DNA of 64,000 nucleotides, taken from contig JBFWZQ010000012.1 of the NCBI GenBank assembly GCA_050185195.1, positions 1 to 64,000 on the forward strand, in the 5' to 3' direction. The notes beneath the pieces were generated by a model that was not told the DNA's origin, did not search any database, and was given only the letters and a program-made list of their open reading frames with translations. The DNA comes from CADEFQ01 sp050185195. Lineage in GTDB: Bacteria; Pseudomonadota; Gammaproteobacteria; Steroidobacterales; Steroidobacteraceae. Below are positions 18,269-26,759 of this stretch, in pieces; positions within the stretch are counted from its first letter, which is position 1, and every line of letters starts with the position of its first letter. The position numbers and the translations under genes are program-made.

Positions 18269-18751
18269 TCAATTCGGGAAGCGCACCACGGGCGTCGTGG
18301 GCGGGTTGCCAGGTGGCAGGAAGGCAGGCGCGGGCTTGCCCGCGGGACCGAGCGAACGGATGAACTGGTAGATGCCGAGCAGGTCGTCGTCGGTCATGGC
18401 GTGCAGCGCCGGGGACGGCATGGGCGGGCGTGCCACCGTCGTGCGCGTGACCGCAAGCCACTGGGAGGCGGTCATGTCCTTGACGAAGAGGCGCAGGTTG
18501 ATCCCATAGGTCGTGCCCCAGGGGCCGCTCCAACCGAGCGAGTCGCCCGTGAGCCAGTCCTTCTCCGGCACCTTGCCGCCGCCCTGCGCATAGCCCGCCG
18601 TGTGGCAGTCGTTGCAGCCGGCGATCTGCACGAGATAGCGGCCGCGCCGCACCTGTTCGGCGGACCGATCGGCGTTTGACGCGGCTGCGCCGATTGAAAC
18701 GGCGGTCGTCCCGAGGACCGCGAGCGCCACGTATACCAGGCCCCTGGCCAT
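18269..18751 (-). CDS. Small periplasmic cytochrome c
   Basis: A 160-residue protein with an N-terminal hydrophobic leader (about 1-24) and one haem-binding motif, CNDCH (Cys46, Cys49, His50), with RPPMPSPALHAMTDDDLLGIYQFIRSL providing a probable distal Met. The mono-haem fold is of the type attached to dehydrogenases or used as a soluble electron carrier. AAGGAA lies just before ATG 18751. No dehydrogenase lies next to it. It could feed electrons to the cbb3 oxidase encoded 40 kb away, but that is only a possibility. Confidence 0.88.
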   Translation of the reverse strand: MARGLVYVALAVLGTTAVSIGAAASNADRSAEQVRRGRYLVQIAGCNDCHTAGYAQGGGKVPEKDWLTGDSLGWSGPWGTTYGINLRLFVKDMTASQWLAVTRTTVARPPMPSPALHAMTDDDLLGIYQFIRSLGPAGKPAPAFLPPGNPPTTPVVRFPN

Positions 18752-18785
18752 GTGTTTCCTTGTTGTTCGTCGCCGGCGGCGGATT

Positions 18786-19325
18786 CTACGGGCCTCTTCC
18801 GCATTGCGATAGGACCCGGCGCCAGCGCCTCAGCTTGATGGCCGGGCGTAGCGCCGCATGGGCGGGGCTGGTCGAGGGCAAGGTGACGAACTGCAGGGTC
18901 GATATGCGTCCTGCGGGAAGCGTCGGTAGCACGAGGCGCGCAAAGAGCCGGCAGGCCGCGCCGCCGCTGAAGGCCACGACGGCAATCGAGCGCCGTCGCA
19001 GGAGCAGGCCGCGCACGTCCTGCGCCCTGGCCGAGGCGGCATCGATGTCGGCATCGCTGCTGCCGGGCCGGCTGGCCTCCGCGAGGACGTCCCAGACACC
19101 GACCCCTGCGGCGCGCAGTGCCGCGAGCCGCTGCGCATAGGGCGCGTCGCGCGCGATGCCGAACGACGCGGCCATGATCGGCCAGAACTGGTTGCGCGGA
19201 TGGGCGTAGTACTCGCCGGCGCGCAGCGATGCGACCCCCGGCAGGCTGCCGAGGATCAGCAGGCGCGGACGAGCGCCGAGGATGGGTGGGAACGCGTGGA
19301 CACGCTCAGCCGGCGACGAGCGCAT
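18786..19325 (-). CDS. Hypoxanthine-DNA glycosylase-like (uracil-DNA glycosylase superfamily)
   Basis: A 179-residue enzyme of the uracil-DNA glycosylase superfamily. The motif ILGSLPGVASLRAGEYYAHPRNQFWPIMA and the C-terminal LPSTSPAHA match the hypoxanthine/deoxyinosine-DNA glycosylase group, which removes deaminated adenine to start base excision repair. VGVWDVLAEASRPGSSDADI is another group feature. I chose ATG 19325, giving a 20-base overlap with the ZIP transporter gene; the frame is open to 19427 but those codons are shared with ZIP. No role link to its neighbours is evident. Confidence 0.85.
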   Translation of the reverse strand: MRSSPAERVHAFPPILGARPRLLILGSLPGVASLRAGEYYAHPRNQFWPIMAASFGIARDAPYAQRLAALRAAGVGVWDVLAEASRPGSSDADIDAASARAQDVRGLLLRRRSIAVVAFSGGAACRLFARLVLPTLPAGRISTLQFVTLPSTSPAHAALRPAIKLRRWRRVLSQCGRGP

Positions 19326-20076
19326 CGAACCACACCATCGCCGCGAAGCCGGCGAGCAGGCTCGCGGTGGCGCCGCCCGACATGCCGCTGCGATGCGTCT
19401 CCGGAATGACTTCGGCGCTGATGACATAGAGCATCGCGCCGGCCGCGAACGCGAGCCCCCACGGCAGCAAGCCGCCCGCGACCCCTACGGACGCCGCGCC
19501 GACGAGGCCGCCGCCGGTCTCGATGAGCCCGGTCAGCACCCCGAGGCCGAAGCTGCGTCGGCGACCGAGCCCGCTCGACAGCATCGCCATGGCCACCACG
19601 AGTCCTTCGGGAATGTTCTGGACGGCGATGGCCGTGGCGATGCGCGGCATGAGCGTCGGATCGGTCGCGCCGATCGTCACGCCGACACTGAGTCCCTCCG
19701 GGAAGTTGTGCAGGGCGATCGCGGTGACGAGGAGGAAAGACATCGAGCGCCGGCTGTCCCGGCCGTCATGGCCCTTGAACTGGTGCTCGTGCGGAAAGTG
19801 GCGGTTGGCCCAGGCCACGCACCAGGCGCCGGCCCCGAGCGCGACGAGGGTGAGGGGTGTCGACCAGGCGCGAGGGTACTGTCTGGCGGCGGCATCGAGC
19901 GCCGCGGGCAGCAGCGCATAGACACTCGCGGCGAGCATCACGCCGGCGGCGAGCGCGATGAAATGATTGGCCAGGCGTGGCGAGAGGTTGCGCAGCGCCA
20001 GGACGGGGGCGGCGCCGAGCGTCGTCGCCACCGTGCCGGTCAGGAACACGATCCAGACGGCGGACCAGGCGCCCAT
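19306..20076 (-). CDS. ZIP-family divalent metal transporter
   Basis: A 256-residue inner-membrane protein with about eight helices. Two metal-path motifs are visible, ALHNFPEGLSVGVTIG and VQNIPEGLVVAMAM, as in ZupT/GufA-type ZIP proteins, which import zinc, iron or manganese. The loop in the middle is short and contains NRHFPHEHQFKGHDG, a small His-rich patch that may bind metal. It is the first gene of the minus-strand series running to 13.8 kb. Confidence 0.9.
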   Translation of the reverse strand: MGAWSAVWIVFLTGTVATTLGAAPVLALRNLSPRLANHFIALAAGVMLAASVYALLPAALDAAARQYPRAWSTPLTLVALGAGAWCVAWANRHFPHEHQFKGHDGRDSRRSMSFLLVTAIALHNFPEGLSVGVTIGATDPTLMPRIATAIAVQNIPEGLVVAMAMLSSGLGRRRSFGLGVLTGLIETGGGLVGAASVGVAGGLLPWGLAFAAGAMLYVISAEVIPETHRSGMSGGATASLLAGFAAMVWFDALVAG

Positions 20077-20115
20077 GTCGATCCTTTCAACGATGCGGAT
20101 CGCCGGTTTTTGGCG

Positions 20116-20190
20116 TGGTGCCGGGTTTTCGGTTTTTCGGTTATTCGGGCGCTACGCGCGAATAACCGATTAACCGAAAACCCGGCACCA
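20116..20190. repeat. Long inverted repeat, copy B
   Basis: The arms 20116-20147 and 20159-20190 are reverse complements over 32 bases with two mismatches, and the 11-base loop GGCGCTACGCG contains its own small dyad. The arm core GGTGCCGGGTTTTCGGT is identical to copy A at 4465-4542. It lies in the spacer between the ZIP start and the 3' end of the TolC-type gene, so it may end transcription of the efflux operon. The family looks like a genome-wide palindromic repeat. Confidence 0.88.
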
Positions 20191-20197
20191 ACCCGGT

Positions 20198-21532
20198 TCA
20201 GCACCGCACGCTCTCCGGGGTCAGGCCGCCGACGTGGTAGTCGAGCAGGCGCCTTCGAAACTCCACGTTGTAGCGGGCCGCGACCGCGGCGCTCGCCGCC
20301 TCGACTTGCGTGGCACGCGATTGCGTCAGCTCGACGAGGGTCGCGGCACCGGCCTTGTAGCGTTGGTCCGTGACTTCGAGCGCGCGCACCGCTGCGGCTT
20401 GCTGCGCTTCCGCGGCGGTCAGTTGCGCCCGGGCCGATTCGAGGTCGAGCAGCGCCGTGCGCACTTGCGAGCCCACCTCCTGTTCGAGGCTGTCGAACTC
20501 GATCTGCGCGCTGTCGGCACGGATCTCCGCGCGACGCGTGGCGATACGCGTCGCGCCGCGGTCGTACAACGGCAGCGCGAGGCTGAGGCCGATCGTGCCG
20601 CCGCGATCGTCGGCCAGCTGGTCGCGCCAGCCGGCGTCGTCCGCGCTCGAGTAGGACGAACCGTAGCCCGCCGCCAGCGAGACCGTCGGCCAGCGCGTCG
20701 ATTTCGCAACGCGGATGTCCTGGCGCGCGGCCTCGACGCGCGCTTCGCTCGCCTTGATGTCCGCGCGCGTGGCAAAGGCGCGCTGGATCAGGCTGTCGAG
20801 CGGCTCGCGCACCACCGTCGCGGCCTGGCCGATCTCGGGCGTGACGAATTCGTAGGTGCCGCGCGGGTCGAGCCGCAAGGTGCGGATGACGTCGATGCGC
20901 GCCAGTTCCGCCGCGCGCTCGGCCTGCACCACGGCCAGCTGCGCGCTCGCGACGTTGGCCTGTTGCTGGTACAGGTCGGCAATGGTGCGCGCCCCGGCCT
21001 TCACGTAGGTTTCGATCTGGCTGGCGAGCGCGGCCTGCGCCGTGAGGTTCTCGCGCTGCACGCGCAGTTCCTCGCGCTGCTGCACGAGGGCGAGGAAATT
21101 GGTGGCGACCGTGAACACCACCGTTTCGCCGGCGCGCGCCAGGTCCTGCTCGTCGGCGGCGCGCCCGAACTTCGCCCCCGCGAGCGTGGCGGTGTTCGCG
21201 AAGCCGTCGAAGAGCGTCACGCCCGAGGACAGGCCGACGGTCGCGTTGCGCGTGGTCTCGCCATCGTCGCGGCCGAACGCCCGCGAGGACTGCGTGTTCA
21301 CGCGCAGGTCGGGTACGAAACCGCGGCGCGCCTGCACGACGTCGAGCTCGCCGAGCGCGGCGGCGTTGCGCGCCTGGCGCAGGGCGTCGTTCTGCTCGAG
21401 GGCGATCCCGATCGCTTCCTCGAAGCCGATCACGCGGGTCGGCGCCGGCGCATCCTGCGCAAGCGCGCCGGTGGCGGCGAGCAGCGTCGCAAGTGCGAGG
21501 ACAAGGGTGCGGGGGCGGGCGGGTCTATTCAT
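20198..21532 (-). CDS. TolC-family outer-membrane efflux channel
   Basis: A 444-residue outer-membrane factor: signal peptide ending ATGALAQ, then two long coiled-coil OEP repeats rich in Ala, Gln, Glu and Arg, with internal duplications such as AALGELDVVQARRGFVPDL and KASEARVEAARQDIRVAKS. Such proteins form the trimeric exit duct of tripartite pumps. Its first bases overlap the end of the MacB-type permease gene by eight, placing it last in a macA-macB-tolC operon. The repeat palindrome follows it. Confidence 0.93.
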   Translation of the reverse strand: MNRPARPRTLVLALATLLAATGALAQDAPAPTRVIGFEEAIGIALEQNDALRQARNAAALGELDVVQARRGFVPDLRVNTQSSRAFGRDDGETTRNATVGLSSGVTLFDGFANTATLAGAKFGRAADEQDLARAGETVVFTVATNFLALVQQREELRVQRENLTAQAALASQIETYVKAGARTIADLYQQQANVASAQLAVVQAERAAELARIDVIRTLRLDPRGTYEFVTPEIGQAATVVREPLDSLIQRAFATRADIKASEARVEAARQDIRVAKSTRWPTVSLAAGYGSSYSSADDAGWRDQLADDRGGTIGLSLALPLYDRGATRIATRRAEIRADSAQIEFDSLEQEVGSQVRTALLDLESARAQLTAAEAQQAAAVRALEVTDQRYKAGAATLVELTQSRATQVEAASAAVAARYNVEFRRRLLDYHVGGLTPESVRC

Positions 21533-22742
21533 AGCGGAGTGCCTGGATCGGGTCGAGCGCGGCCGCCTTGCGCGCGGGATAAAAGCCGAAGAAGACGCCG
21601 ACGGCGGCCGAGAACAGGACGGCGATCAGGGCGGCTTCGGGTGGCATCGCCACTGCCCAGCCCGTGGCGCGGGCAAGGCCGATGCCCGCGGCGTAGCCGA
21701 GCACGATGCCGATGAGGCCGCCGGCGACGCTGATCACGATGCTCTCGACGAGGAACTGCGCCAGCACGTCGCCGCTGCGCGCGCCGATGGCCATGCGGAT
21801 GCCGATCTCGCGGGTGCGCTCGGTGACGGACACCAGCATGATGTTCATGATGCCGATGCCGCCGACGACCAGCGAGATCGAGGCGATCGCGGCGAGCAGC
21901 ATCGACATCACGCGCGTGGTGCCGCTGGCGGCCGCCGCGATGTCGTCCTGGTTCCTGATCGTGAAATCGTCGTCCTCGCCGGGCGCGATCTTGTGCGCCT
22001 CGCGCATGATCGCGCGGATTTCCTCCTGTGCGGCCGGGATGTCGCCCGGCGAGAAGGTGCTCGCGATGATCTGGCCGATGCGGCTGTGGCCGGCGAGGTG
22101 CGCCTGCGCCGTGGTGTAGGGGATGATCACCGTGTCGTCCTGGTCGTTGCCGCCGGCCGTCTGTCCCTTCGAGGCCATCACGCCGATCACCGTGAAGGGC
22201 ACGTTGCGCAATTGCACCTGCTGGCCGACGGGATCGGCATCCGGGAAGAGGGCGTCGGCGACGGTGCTGCCGAGCACCACGACCCGGCGCACCGAGCGCA
22301 GGTCGGCTTCCGTGAAGAAGCTGCCGCTGCGCGTCGACCAGTCGCGGATCGCCTGGTAACTGGGTGATACGCCCATGATCGACGTGCGCCAGTTGCCGAT
22401 GCCGCCGATCAGCTGCCCACGCGAAAAGATGACGGGAGAGACCGCGGCCAGCGTCGTGCCCTCGCGCGCCAGCTTCTCGGCGTCGGGTACCGTCAGGCGG
22501 TTGAAGGTCCCCGCGCCCTGGCTCACGCCCCCCTGGGAAGTCGAACCCGCCATGACCATCAGCATGTTCGTGCCGAGGCCCTTGATCTGCGTTTCGATCA
22601 TCGTCTGGGCGCCCTGGCCGAGCGCGACCATCACGATGACCGCGGCGACGCCGATCACGATGCCGAGCATCGTGAGCAGCGTGCGCATCTTGTTGCGCAG
22701 GATGCTGCGCGTGGCGATGCCGAAGAGCGCGCGCTTCCTCAT
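21525..22742 (-). CDS. MacB-like ABC transporter permease
   Basis: A 405-residue protein with the MacB membrane layout: one N-terminal helix, a large periplasmic domain (about 40-275) with GQGAQTMIETQIKGLGTNML and several Thr/Gly-rich strands, then three C-terminal helices ending KAAALDPIQALRYE, the FtsX/MacB signature. In most bacteria the ATPase is fused to this protein; here it is a separate gene, overlapping by four bases upstream. It transmits ATP-driven motion to the periplasm and, with MacA and TolC, exports macrolides, lipids, peptides or other large molecules. Confidence 0.93.
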   Translation of the reverse strand: MRKRALFGIATRSILRNKMRTLLTMLGIVIGVAAVIVMVALGQGAQTMIETQIKGLGTNMLMVMAGSTSQGGVSQGAGTFNRLTVPDAEKLAREGTTLAAVSPVIFSRGQLIGGIGNWRTSIMGVSPSYQAIRDWSTRSGSFFTEADLRSVRRVVVLGSTVADALFPDADPVGQQVQLRNVPFTVIGVMASKGQTAGGNDQDDTVIIPYTTAQAHLAGHSRIGQIIASTFSPGDIPAAQEEIRAIMREAHKIAPGEDDDFTIRNQDDIAAAASGTTRVMSMLLAAIASISLVVGGIGIMNIMLVSVTERTREIGIRMAIGARSGDVLAQFLVESIVISVAGGLIGIVLGYAAGIGLARATGWAVAMPPEAALIAVLFSAAVGVFFGFYPARKAAALDPIQALRYE

Positions 22743-23485
22743 GCCGCCGCTCCGGCCGCCGCGAGCTCGCGGGTGGCGTCGCGACGGTTCGCCACCGGCA
22801 CGTCGCGCACGACCCTTCCGTCGCGCATCTCGACGATGCGCCGCGCGTGATCGGCGATGTCGTGCTCGTGGGTGACGAGCACGATGGTGATGCCCTGCGC
22901 GTTGAGCTCCTGGAAGAGCGCCATGATCTCGATCGACGTGCGCGTGTCGAGGTTGCCGGTCGGCTCGTCGGCGAGGATCAGCGACGGGCTCGTGACGAGC
23001 GCCCGCGCGATGGCCACGCGCTGCTGCTGCCCGCCCGACAGCTCGCTCGGCAGGTGGTGCATCCGCTCGCCGAGCCCCACGCGTCGCAGTGCCTCCGGCG
23101 CGGGCGATGCCCGGTCGGCGAAGCGGCCGGTGCGGTCGTACAGCAGCGGCAGCTCGACGTTTTCGAGGGCGGTGGTGCGCGAGAGCAGGTTGAAGCCCTG
23201 GAAGACGAAACCGAGCTTGCGGCTGCGCAGGTCGGCGAGTTCATTGCGCGTGAGGCCGGTGACGGGAATGCCGTCGAGCTCGTAGCGGCCGTCGGTCGGG
23301 CTGTCGAGGCAGCCGAGGATGTTCATCATGGTCGACTTGCCAGAGCCCGACGCACCCATGATGGCCACCATCTCGCCAGCTTCGATCACGAGGTCGACGC
23401 CCGCGAGCGCCCGCACGGCGTTCTGCCCGGCGCTGTAGACGCGGGTCACGGCTTCAAGGCGGATCACTGGAGGCGTGGCTTGCAT
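22739..23485 (-). CDS. MacB/LolD-type ABC transporter ATPase
   Basis: A 248-residue nucleotide-binding subunit. Walker A is GASGSGKS (44-51), the signature is LSGGQQQRVAIARAL, and Walker B is LILADEPTGNLD followed by the H-loop THEHDIA. It powers the adjoining MacB-type permease. The start is ATG 23485; the frame is open upstream but that part belongs to the 3' end of the adaptor gene. The gap to the adaptor gene is eight bases. Confidence 0.94.
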   Translation of the reverse strand: MQATPPVIRLEAVTRVYSAGQNAVRALAGVDLVIEAGEMVAIMGASGSGKSTMMNILGCLDSPTDGRYELDGIPVTGLTRNELADLRSRKLGFVFQGFNLLSRTTALENVELPLLYDRTGRFADRASPAPEALRRVGLGERMHHLPSELSGGQQQRVAIARALVTSPSLILADEPTGNLDTRTSIEIMALFQELNAQGITIVLVTHEHDIADHARRIVEMRDGRVVRDVPVANRRDATRELAAAGAAA

Positions 23486-23493
23486 GGGTTGCC

Positions 23494-24693
23494 TCAGAAG
23501 CGGCGCGGGCCCTGGGACTGGAAGGGATTGGTCGAGGCGGGTCCGGCCGCCTGCGTCGTCCCGACGATCACCTGCAGGCCCGCCTCGAGCCGCTCGCCGC
23601 TGATCTCGGTGCGCTGGCCGTCCGACAGGCCGGTGCGCACCTGCGCCCGGGCGAGCTTGCCCGCGGCGTCGAGGTACCACAGGGTCGCGGCGCCGGGAGA
23701 GCGCGTGCCGGCGGGCCGCGCCGCACCCGCGGGCCGCGCGCCACCCTCCCGCGTCGCCCCCACGGCCGCGAGCATCGCCTCGGTCGGGCGGAAGCGCAGC
23801 GCGGCGTTCGGCACGGTCAGCACGTCCTTCGCCTCGCCGGTGATGAAGCTGACACTCGCCGTCATGCCGGGCAGCAGCTTGCCTTCCGGGTTCGCCACTT
23901 CGATCACGACCGTGTAGTTGACGATGTTGTCGGTGGTCGTCGATTGCAGGCGCACTTTTTTCACGGTGCCCGTGAAGCTCGCGCTCGGCCAGGCCTGCAC
24001 GGTGAAGGTGACCGCCTGGCCTTCGTGGATCGAGCCGATGTCGCTTTCGGCGACCGACGCGAGGATCTGCATGCGCGAGAGGTCCTTCGCGATCAGGAAG
24101 AGCTGCGGTGCGGAGAAGTTCGCGGCGACGGTCTGGCCGGCGTCGACGTTGCGCTCGACGACGATGCCGTCGATCGGCGCGAAGATATCGGTGTACGCGA
24201 GGTTCTGCCGTGCGCGATCGAGCGCAACCTGCGAGGACTTGACGTTGGCCGCCGCGACGGCGCGGGCGAACTTCGCCGTGTTGAACTCGATCTCCGTGAG
24301 TACCTTGCCTTCGAACAGCTCGAGGTTGCGGCGATACTCGATGTCGGCCTGCTCGAACTGCGCGCGGCTGCGCTCGAGGCCCGCCTGCGCGTCGCGCACC
24401 GCCTGTTCGAGTAGCGTCGGGTCGATGCGGGCGACCAGCTGGCCTTTGCGCACCCGGTCATTGAAGTCCGCGAGTATCTCCACGATGCGGCCGGACACCT
24501 GCGTGCCCACCTGCACCGTGGTGACCGCGCTGAGCGCGCCCGTGGCGGCGACGGCGGCACGGACGTCGCCGCGCTCCACCGCTGCGAAGCGGTATGGCGG
24601 TGCCTCCTCGCGTGAAAAGGCCTGCCACGCATAGGCGCAGGCGGCGGCAACCACGATGACGACGGCGAGGGCGACGATCCGCTTGTTCTTCAT
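23494..24693 (-). CDS. MacA/HlyD-family periplasmic adaptor
   Basis: A 399-residue membrane-fusion protein: an N-terminal helix (KNKRIVALAVVIVVAAACAYAW region) anchors it, then come the lipoyl-like half RGDVRAAVAATGALSAVTTVQVGTQVSGRI, a helical hairpin of about 80 residues and the beta-barrel with VTFTVQAWPSASFTGTV and VPNAALRFRPTEA. A Pro/Ala/Gly-rich insert of about 25 residues lies near residue 310. It links the inner-membrane MacB-type pump to the TolC-type duct. It is the first gene of the efflux operon. Confidence 0.93.
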   Translation of the reverse strand: MKNKRIVALAVVIVVAAACAYAWQAFSREEAPPYRFAAVERGDVRAAVAATGALSAVTTVQVGTQVSGRIVEILADFNDRVRKGQLVARIDPTLLEQAVRDAQAGLERSRAQFEQADIEYRRNLELFEGKVLTEIEFNTAKFARAVAAANVKSSQVALDRARQNLAYTDIFAPIDGIVVERNVDAGQTVAANFSAPQLFLIAKDLSRMQILASVAESDIGSIHEGQAVTFTVQAWPSASFTGTVKKVRLQSTTTDNIVNYTVVIEVANPEGKLLPGMTASVSFITGEAKDVLTVPNAALRFRPTEAMLAAVGATREGGARPAGAARPAGTRSPGAATLWYLDAAGKLARAQVRTGLSDGQRTEISGERLEAGLQVIVGTTQAAGPASTNPFQSQGPRRF

Positions 24694-24733
24694 GGGACGA
24701 GCATAGCGGTGCCCCGGGCACGCCGGGGGCCGT

Positions 24734-24793
24734 GGCGACACGAATGGCACCGGGGTGTCACGAACGGTACCTGCGGTGTCGCGAGTGCCTTTG
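24734..24793. promoter_or_regulatory. Three tandem ~21-bp direct repeats, candidate LytTR operator
   Basis: Three similar units begin at 24734, 24754 and 24775. They start GGCGACACGAATGGCACC, GGTGTCACGAACGGTACC and GGTGTCGCGAGTGCC. The spacing of 20 and 21 bases is two helical turns, as known for direct-repeat sites of LytTR regulators such as AgrA, AlgR and ComE. They lie between the divergent efflux operon and the kinase/LytTR pair, ending at the kinase -35. Binding by the neighbouring regulator is inference. Confidence 0.55.
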
Positions 24794-24819
24794 CCGCCCG
24801 GGCGCAGCCTACCTATGCT
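24791..24819 (+). promoter_or_regulatory. Candidate promoter of the LytS-like kinase
   Basis: TTGCCG (24791-24796) and TATGCT (24814-24819) are spaced by 17 bases. Transcription would begin near 24826, only about two bases before ATG 24828, so the mRNA may be leaderless. The direct repeats end against the -35 box, where an activator would touch RNA polymerase. Confidence 0.45.
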
Positions 24820-24827
24820 TGTCACCC

Positions 24828-25961
24828 ATGACGACGATTGCTCCCGCCAACGAGCACTATCCGCTGCAGCGGGCAGAGTACGTCATGATTTTCCTCTTCT
24901 GGACGTTCTTCGCGGTGCTGTGGTCGGCTAATGCGCTGCTCTCCCCGAGCGGACGCTCCGTGCCGCTTTTTCCGAGCGCCCCGGTGCTGCTCGCCGTCGT
25001 CGCCGCCCTGGTCTGGGCGCTGCTCACGCCGCTGCTGTTCGTGGCGGCCGGCCGGCTCAGCATCGACGGCGGGGCGAGGGCCGCGCGCATCCTCGCCCTG
25101 GTCCTGCTGGCGGTCGTCGTCGGGTTCCTGGTCGACTCGCTCTTTGGCTGGCTGCGCTGGGAAGTATTCTACGAGGCGAGGGCGGGGCACCGCCCGCCGC
25201 TCGGTTTCCTGCAGCGCGTGTCCCGGCTGTGGTTCATCAACCAGTTCATCATCGCCGCGGCGATCCTCTCGGCGGGCCTCGCGCGCCACTATTTCCGGCG
25301 CGAGGAGGCGCGGCGCGAGGAGGCGATCCGCCTGCAGGCGCAACTCGCCGATGCGCGCCTCGCCGCGCTGCGCAGCCAGCTCGATCCGCACTTCCTCTTC
25401 AATACGCTGCACGCCGTATCGGCGCTGGTCGAGCGCGATCCGCGCGGCGTGCGGCGCATGATCGCGCGGCTCTCGGAGCTGCTGCGCACGACGCTCGAGG
25501 GGGCGAAGGAGCAGGAGGTGCCGCTGCGCGAGGAACTGCGCTTCCTCGACGGTTACCTCGACATCATGCGCGTGCGCTTCCAGGGGCAGCTCACCGTCGA
25601 GATGCGGATCGAGCCCGGGCTCGGCGAGGCGCTGGTGCCCAACCTCGTCCTGCAGCCGCTGGTCGAGAATGCGATCCGCCACGGCACCGCCAAGCGCGAA
25701 CAGGCCGGTGCGCTCACGATCAGCGCGCGACGCGAGGGCGCCACGGTGGTGTTGTCGGTCGAGGACAACGGCCCGGCGGCGCTGGACGACGCACCGCCGT
25801 TCGTCGAGGGGATCGGCCTGCGCAACACGCGCGAGCGGCTCGCGCAACTGTACGGCGCCGACCAGCGGCTGTCGCTCGCACCGCGCGCCGCGGGCGGCAT
25901 GCGCGTCGAAGTGCGCCTGCCGTTCCACACGGGCGCCGACCTGCGCACGGTGGCGGTGTGA
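24828..25961 (+). CDS. LytS/YehU-like sensor histidine kinase
   Basis: A 377-residue membrane kinase of the His_kinase (LytS) family. The N-terminus has four membrane helices with short loops (about 15-145). The phospho-acceptor is His188 in SQLDPHFLFNTLHAVSALVERDP, typical of this family, and the ATPase half has LQPLVENAIRHGT, VEDNGPAALDD and EGIGLRNTRERLAQLYG. ATG 24828 is the likely start; no Shine-Dalgarno sequence precedes it, consistent with a leaderless message. It overlaps the regulator by four bases (GTGA). With the divergent pump operon it probably senses envelope stress or a pump substrate. Confidence 0.92.
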   Translation: MTTIAPANEHYPLQRAEYVMIFLFWTFFAVLWSANALLSPSGRSVPLFPSAPVLLAVVAALVWALLTPLLFVAAGRLSIDGGARAARILALVLLAVVVGFLVDSLFGWLRWEVFYEARAGHRPPLGFLQRVSRLWFINQFIIAAAILSAGLARHYFRREEARREEAIRLQAQLADARLAALRSQLDPHFLFNTLHAVSALVERDPRGVRRMIARLSELLRTTLEGAKEQEVPLREELRFLDGYLDIMRVRFQGQLTVEMRIEPGLGEALVPNLVLQPLVENAIRHGTAKREQAGALTISARREGATVVLSVEDNGPAALDDAPPFVEGIGLRNTRERLAQLYGADQRLSLAPRAAGGMRVEVRLPFHTGADLRTVAV

Positions 25962-26752
25962 GCCCGAGGACACTGCGCGTGCTGGTCGTCGACGACGAGG
26001 CGCTCGCCCGCCAGCGCCTGCTCGACCTGCTGGGCGGCGAATCCGCGGTGGAGATCGCGGGTGTCGCCGACAACGGCAATGCGGCGGTGGATGCGATCCG
26101 CGAGCTCGCGCCCGATCTCGTCTTCCTCGATATCCAGATGCCTGGCCGCACGGGCCTCGAGGTGGTGCGCGAGATCGGCGCCGCGAACATGCCCGCCACC
26201 ATCTTCTGCACGGCCTACGACCAGTACGCCCTCAAGGCTTTCGACGTCGCGGCCGTCGACTACCTCGTGAAGCCCTTCGACGACGAGCGCTTCGAGCTCG
26301 CGTTCGGGCGCGCGCGCCGCGCGATCGAACTCGAGGAAATCGGTGCGCTGTCGGCCCGGCTGAAGGCACTGCTCGACGGCGGCGACGCGCCGGCGCCGGC
26401 GATGCCGGCAGGTTACCTCGAGCGCATCGCCGTCGAGACGCGCGGGCAGGTACGCGTCGTGGGCGTGGAGGACATCGACGCCATCACGGCGAGCGGCCCC
26501 TATGTGGAACTGCACGTCGGCGACAAGGCGTGGCTCGTCCGCGAGCGCATGCAGACCCTCGAGGAGCGGCTCGACCCGGCCCGCTTCGCGCGCGTGCACC
26601 GTTCCGCGATCGTGCGGCTCGACCGGATCGACGCGCTGCTGCGCGAGGCGGGCGGCGATTACACCCTGCGCCTCAAGAACGGCCGCCAGCTCCCGGTCAG
26701 TCGCAGCCGCGTCGATACACTGCAACGCTGGATGGGCCTTTCCGGCCCGTAG
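25958..26752 (+). CDS. LytTR-family response regulator
   Basis: A 264-residue regulator. The receiver domain has VDDEALARQRL, phospho-acceptor Asp58 in LVFLDIQMPGRTG and Lys in YLVKPFDDERF. The C-terminal LytTR DNA-binding domain (about 150-255) shows VGVEDIDAITASGPYVELHVGDKAWLVRERMQTLEERL and FARVHRSAIVRLDRID. The start is GTG 25958, overlapping the kinase stop. The direct repeats upstream of the kinase are the obvious candidate target, which would give autoregulation and control of the efflux pump. It ends seven bases from the convergent yqhA gene. Confidence 0.93.
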   Translation: MSPRTLRVLVVDDEALARQRLLDLLGGESAVEIAGVADNGNAAVDAIRELAPDLVFLDIQMPGRTGLEVVREIGAANMPATIFCTAYDQYALKAFDVAAVDYLVKPFDDERFELAFGRARRAIELEEIGALSARLKALLDGGDAPAPAMPAGYLERIAVETRGQVRVVGVEDIDAITASGPYVELHVGDKAWLVRERMQTLEERLDPARFARVHRSAIVRLDRIDALLREAGGDYTLRLKNGRQLPVSRSRVDTLQRWMGLSGP

Positions 26753-26759
26753 GCCCGCG

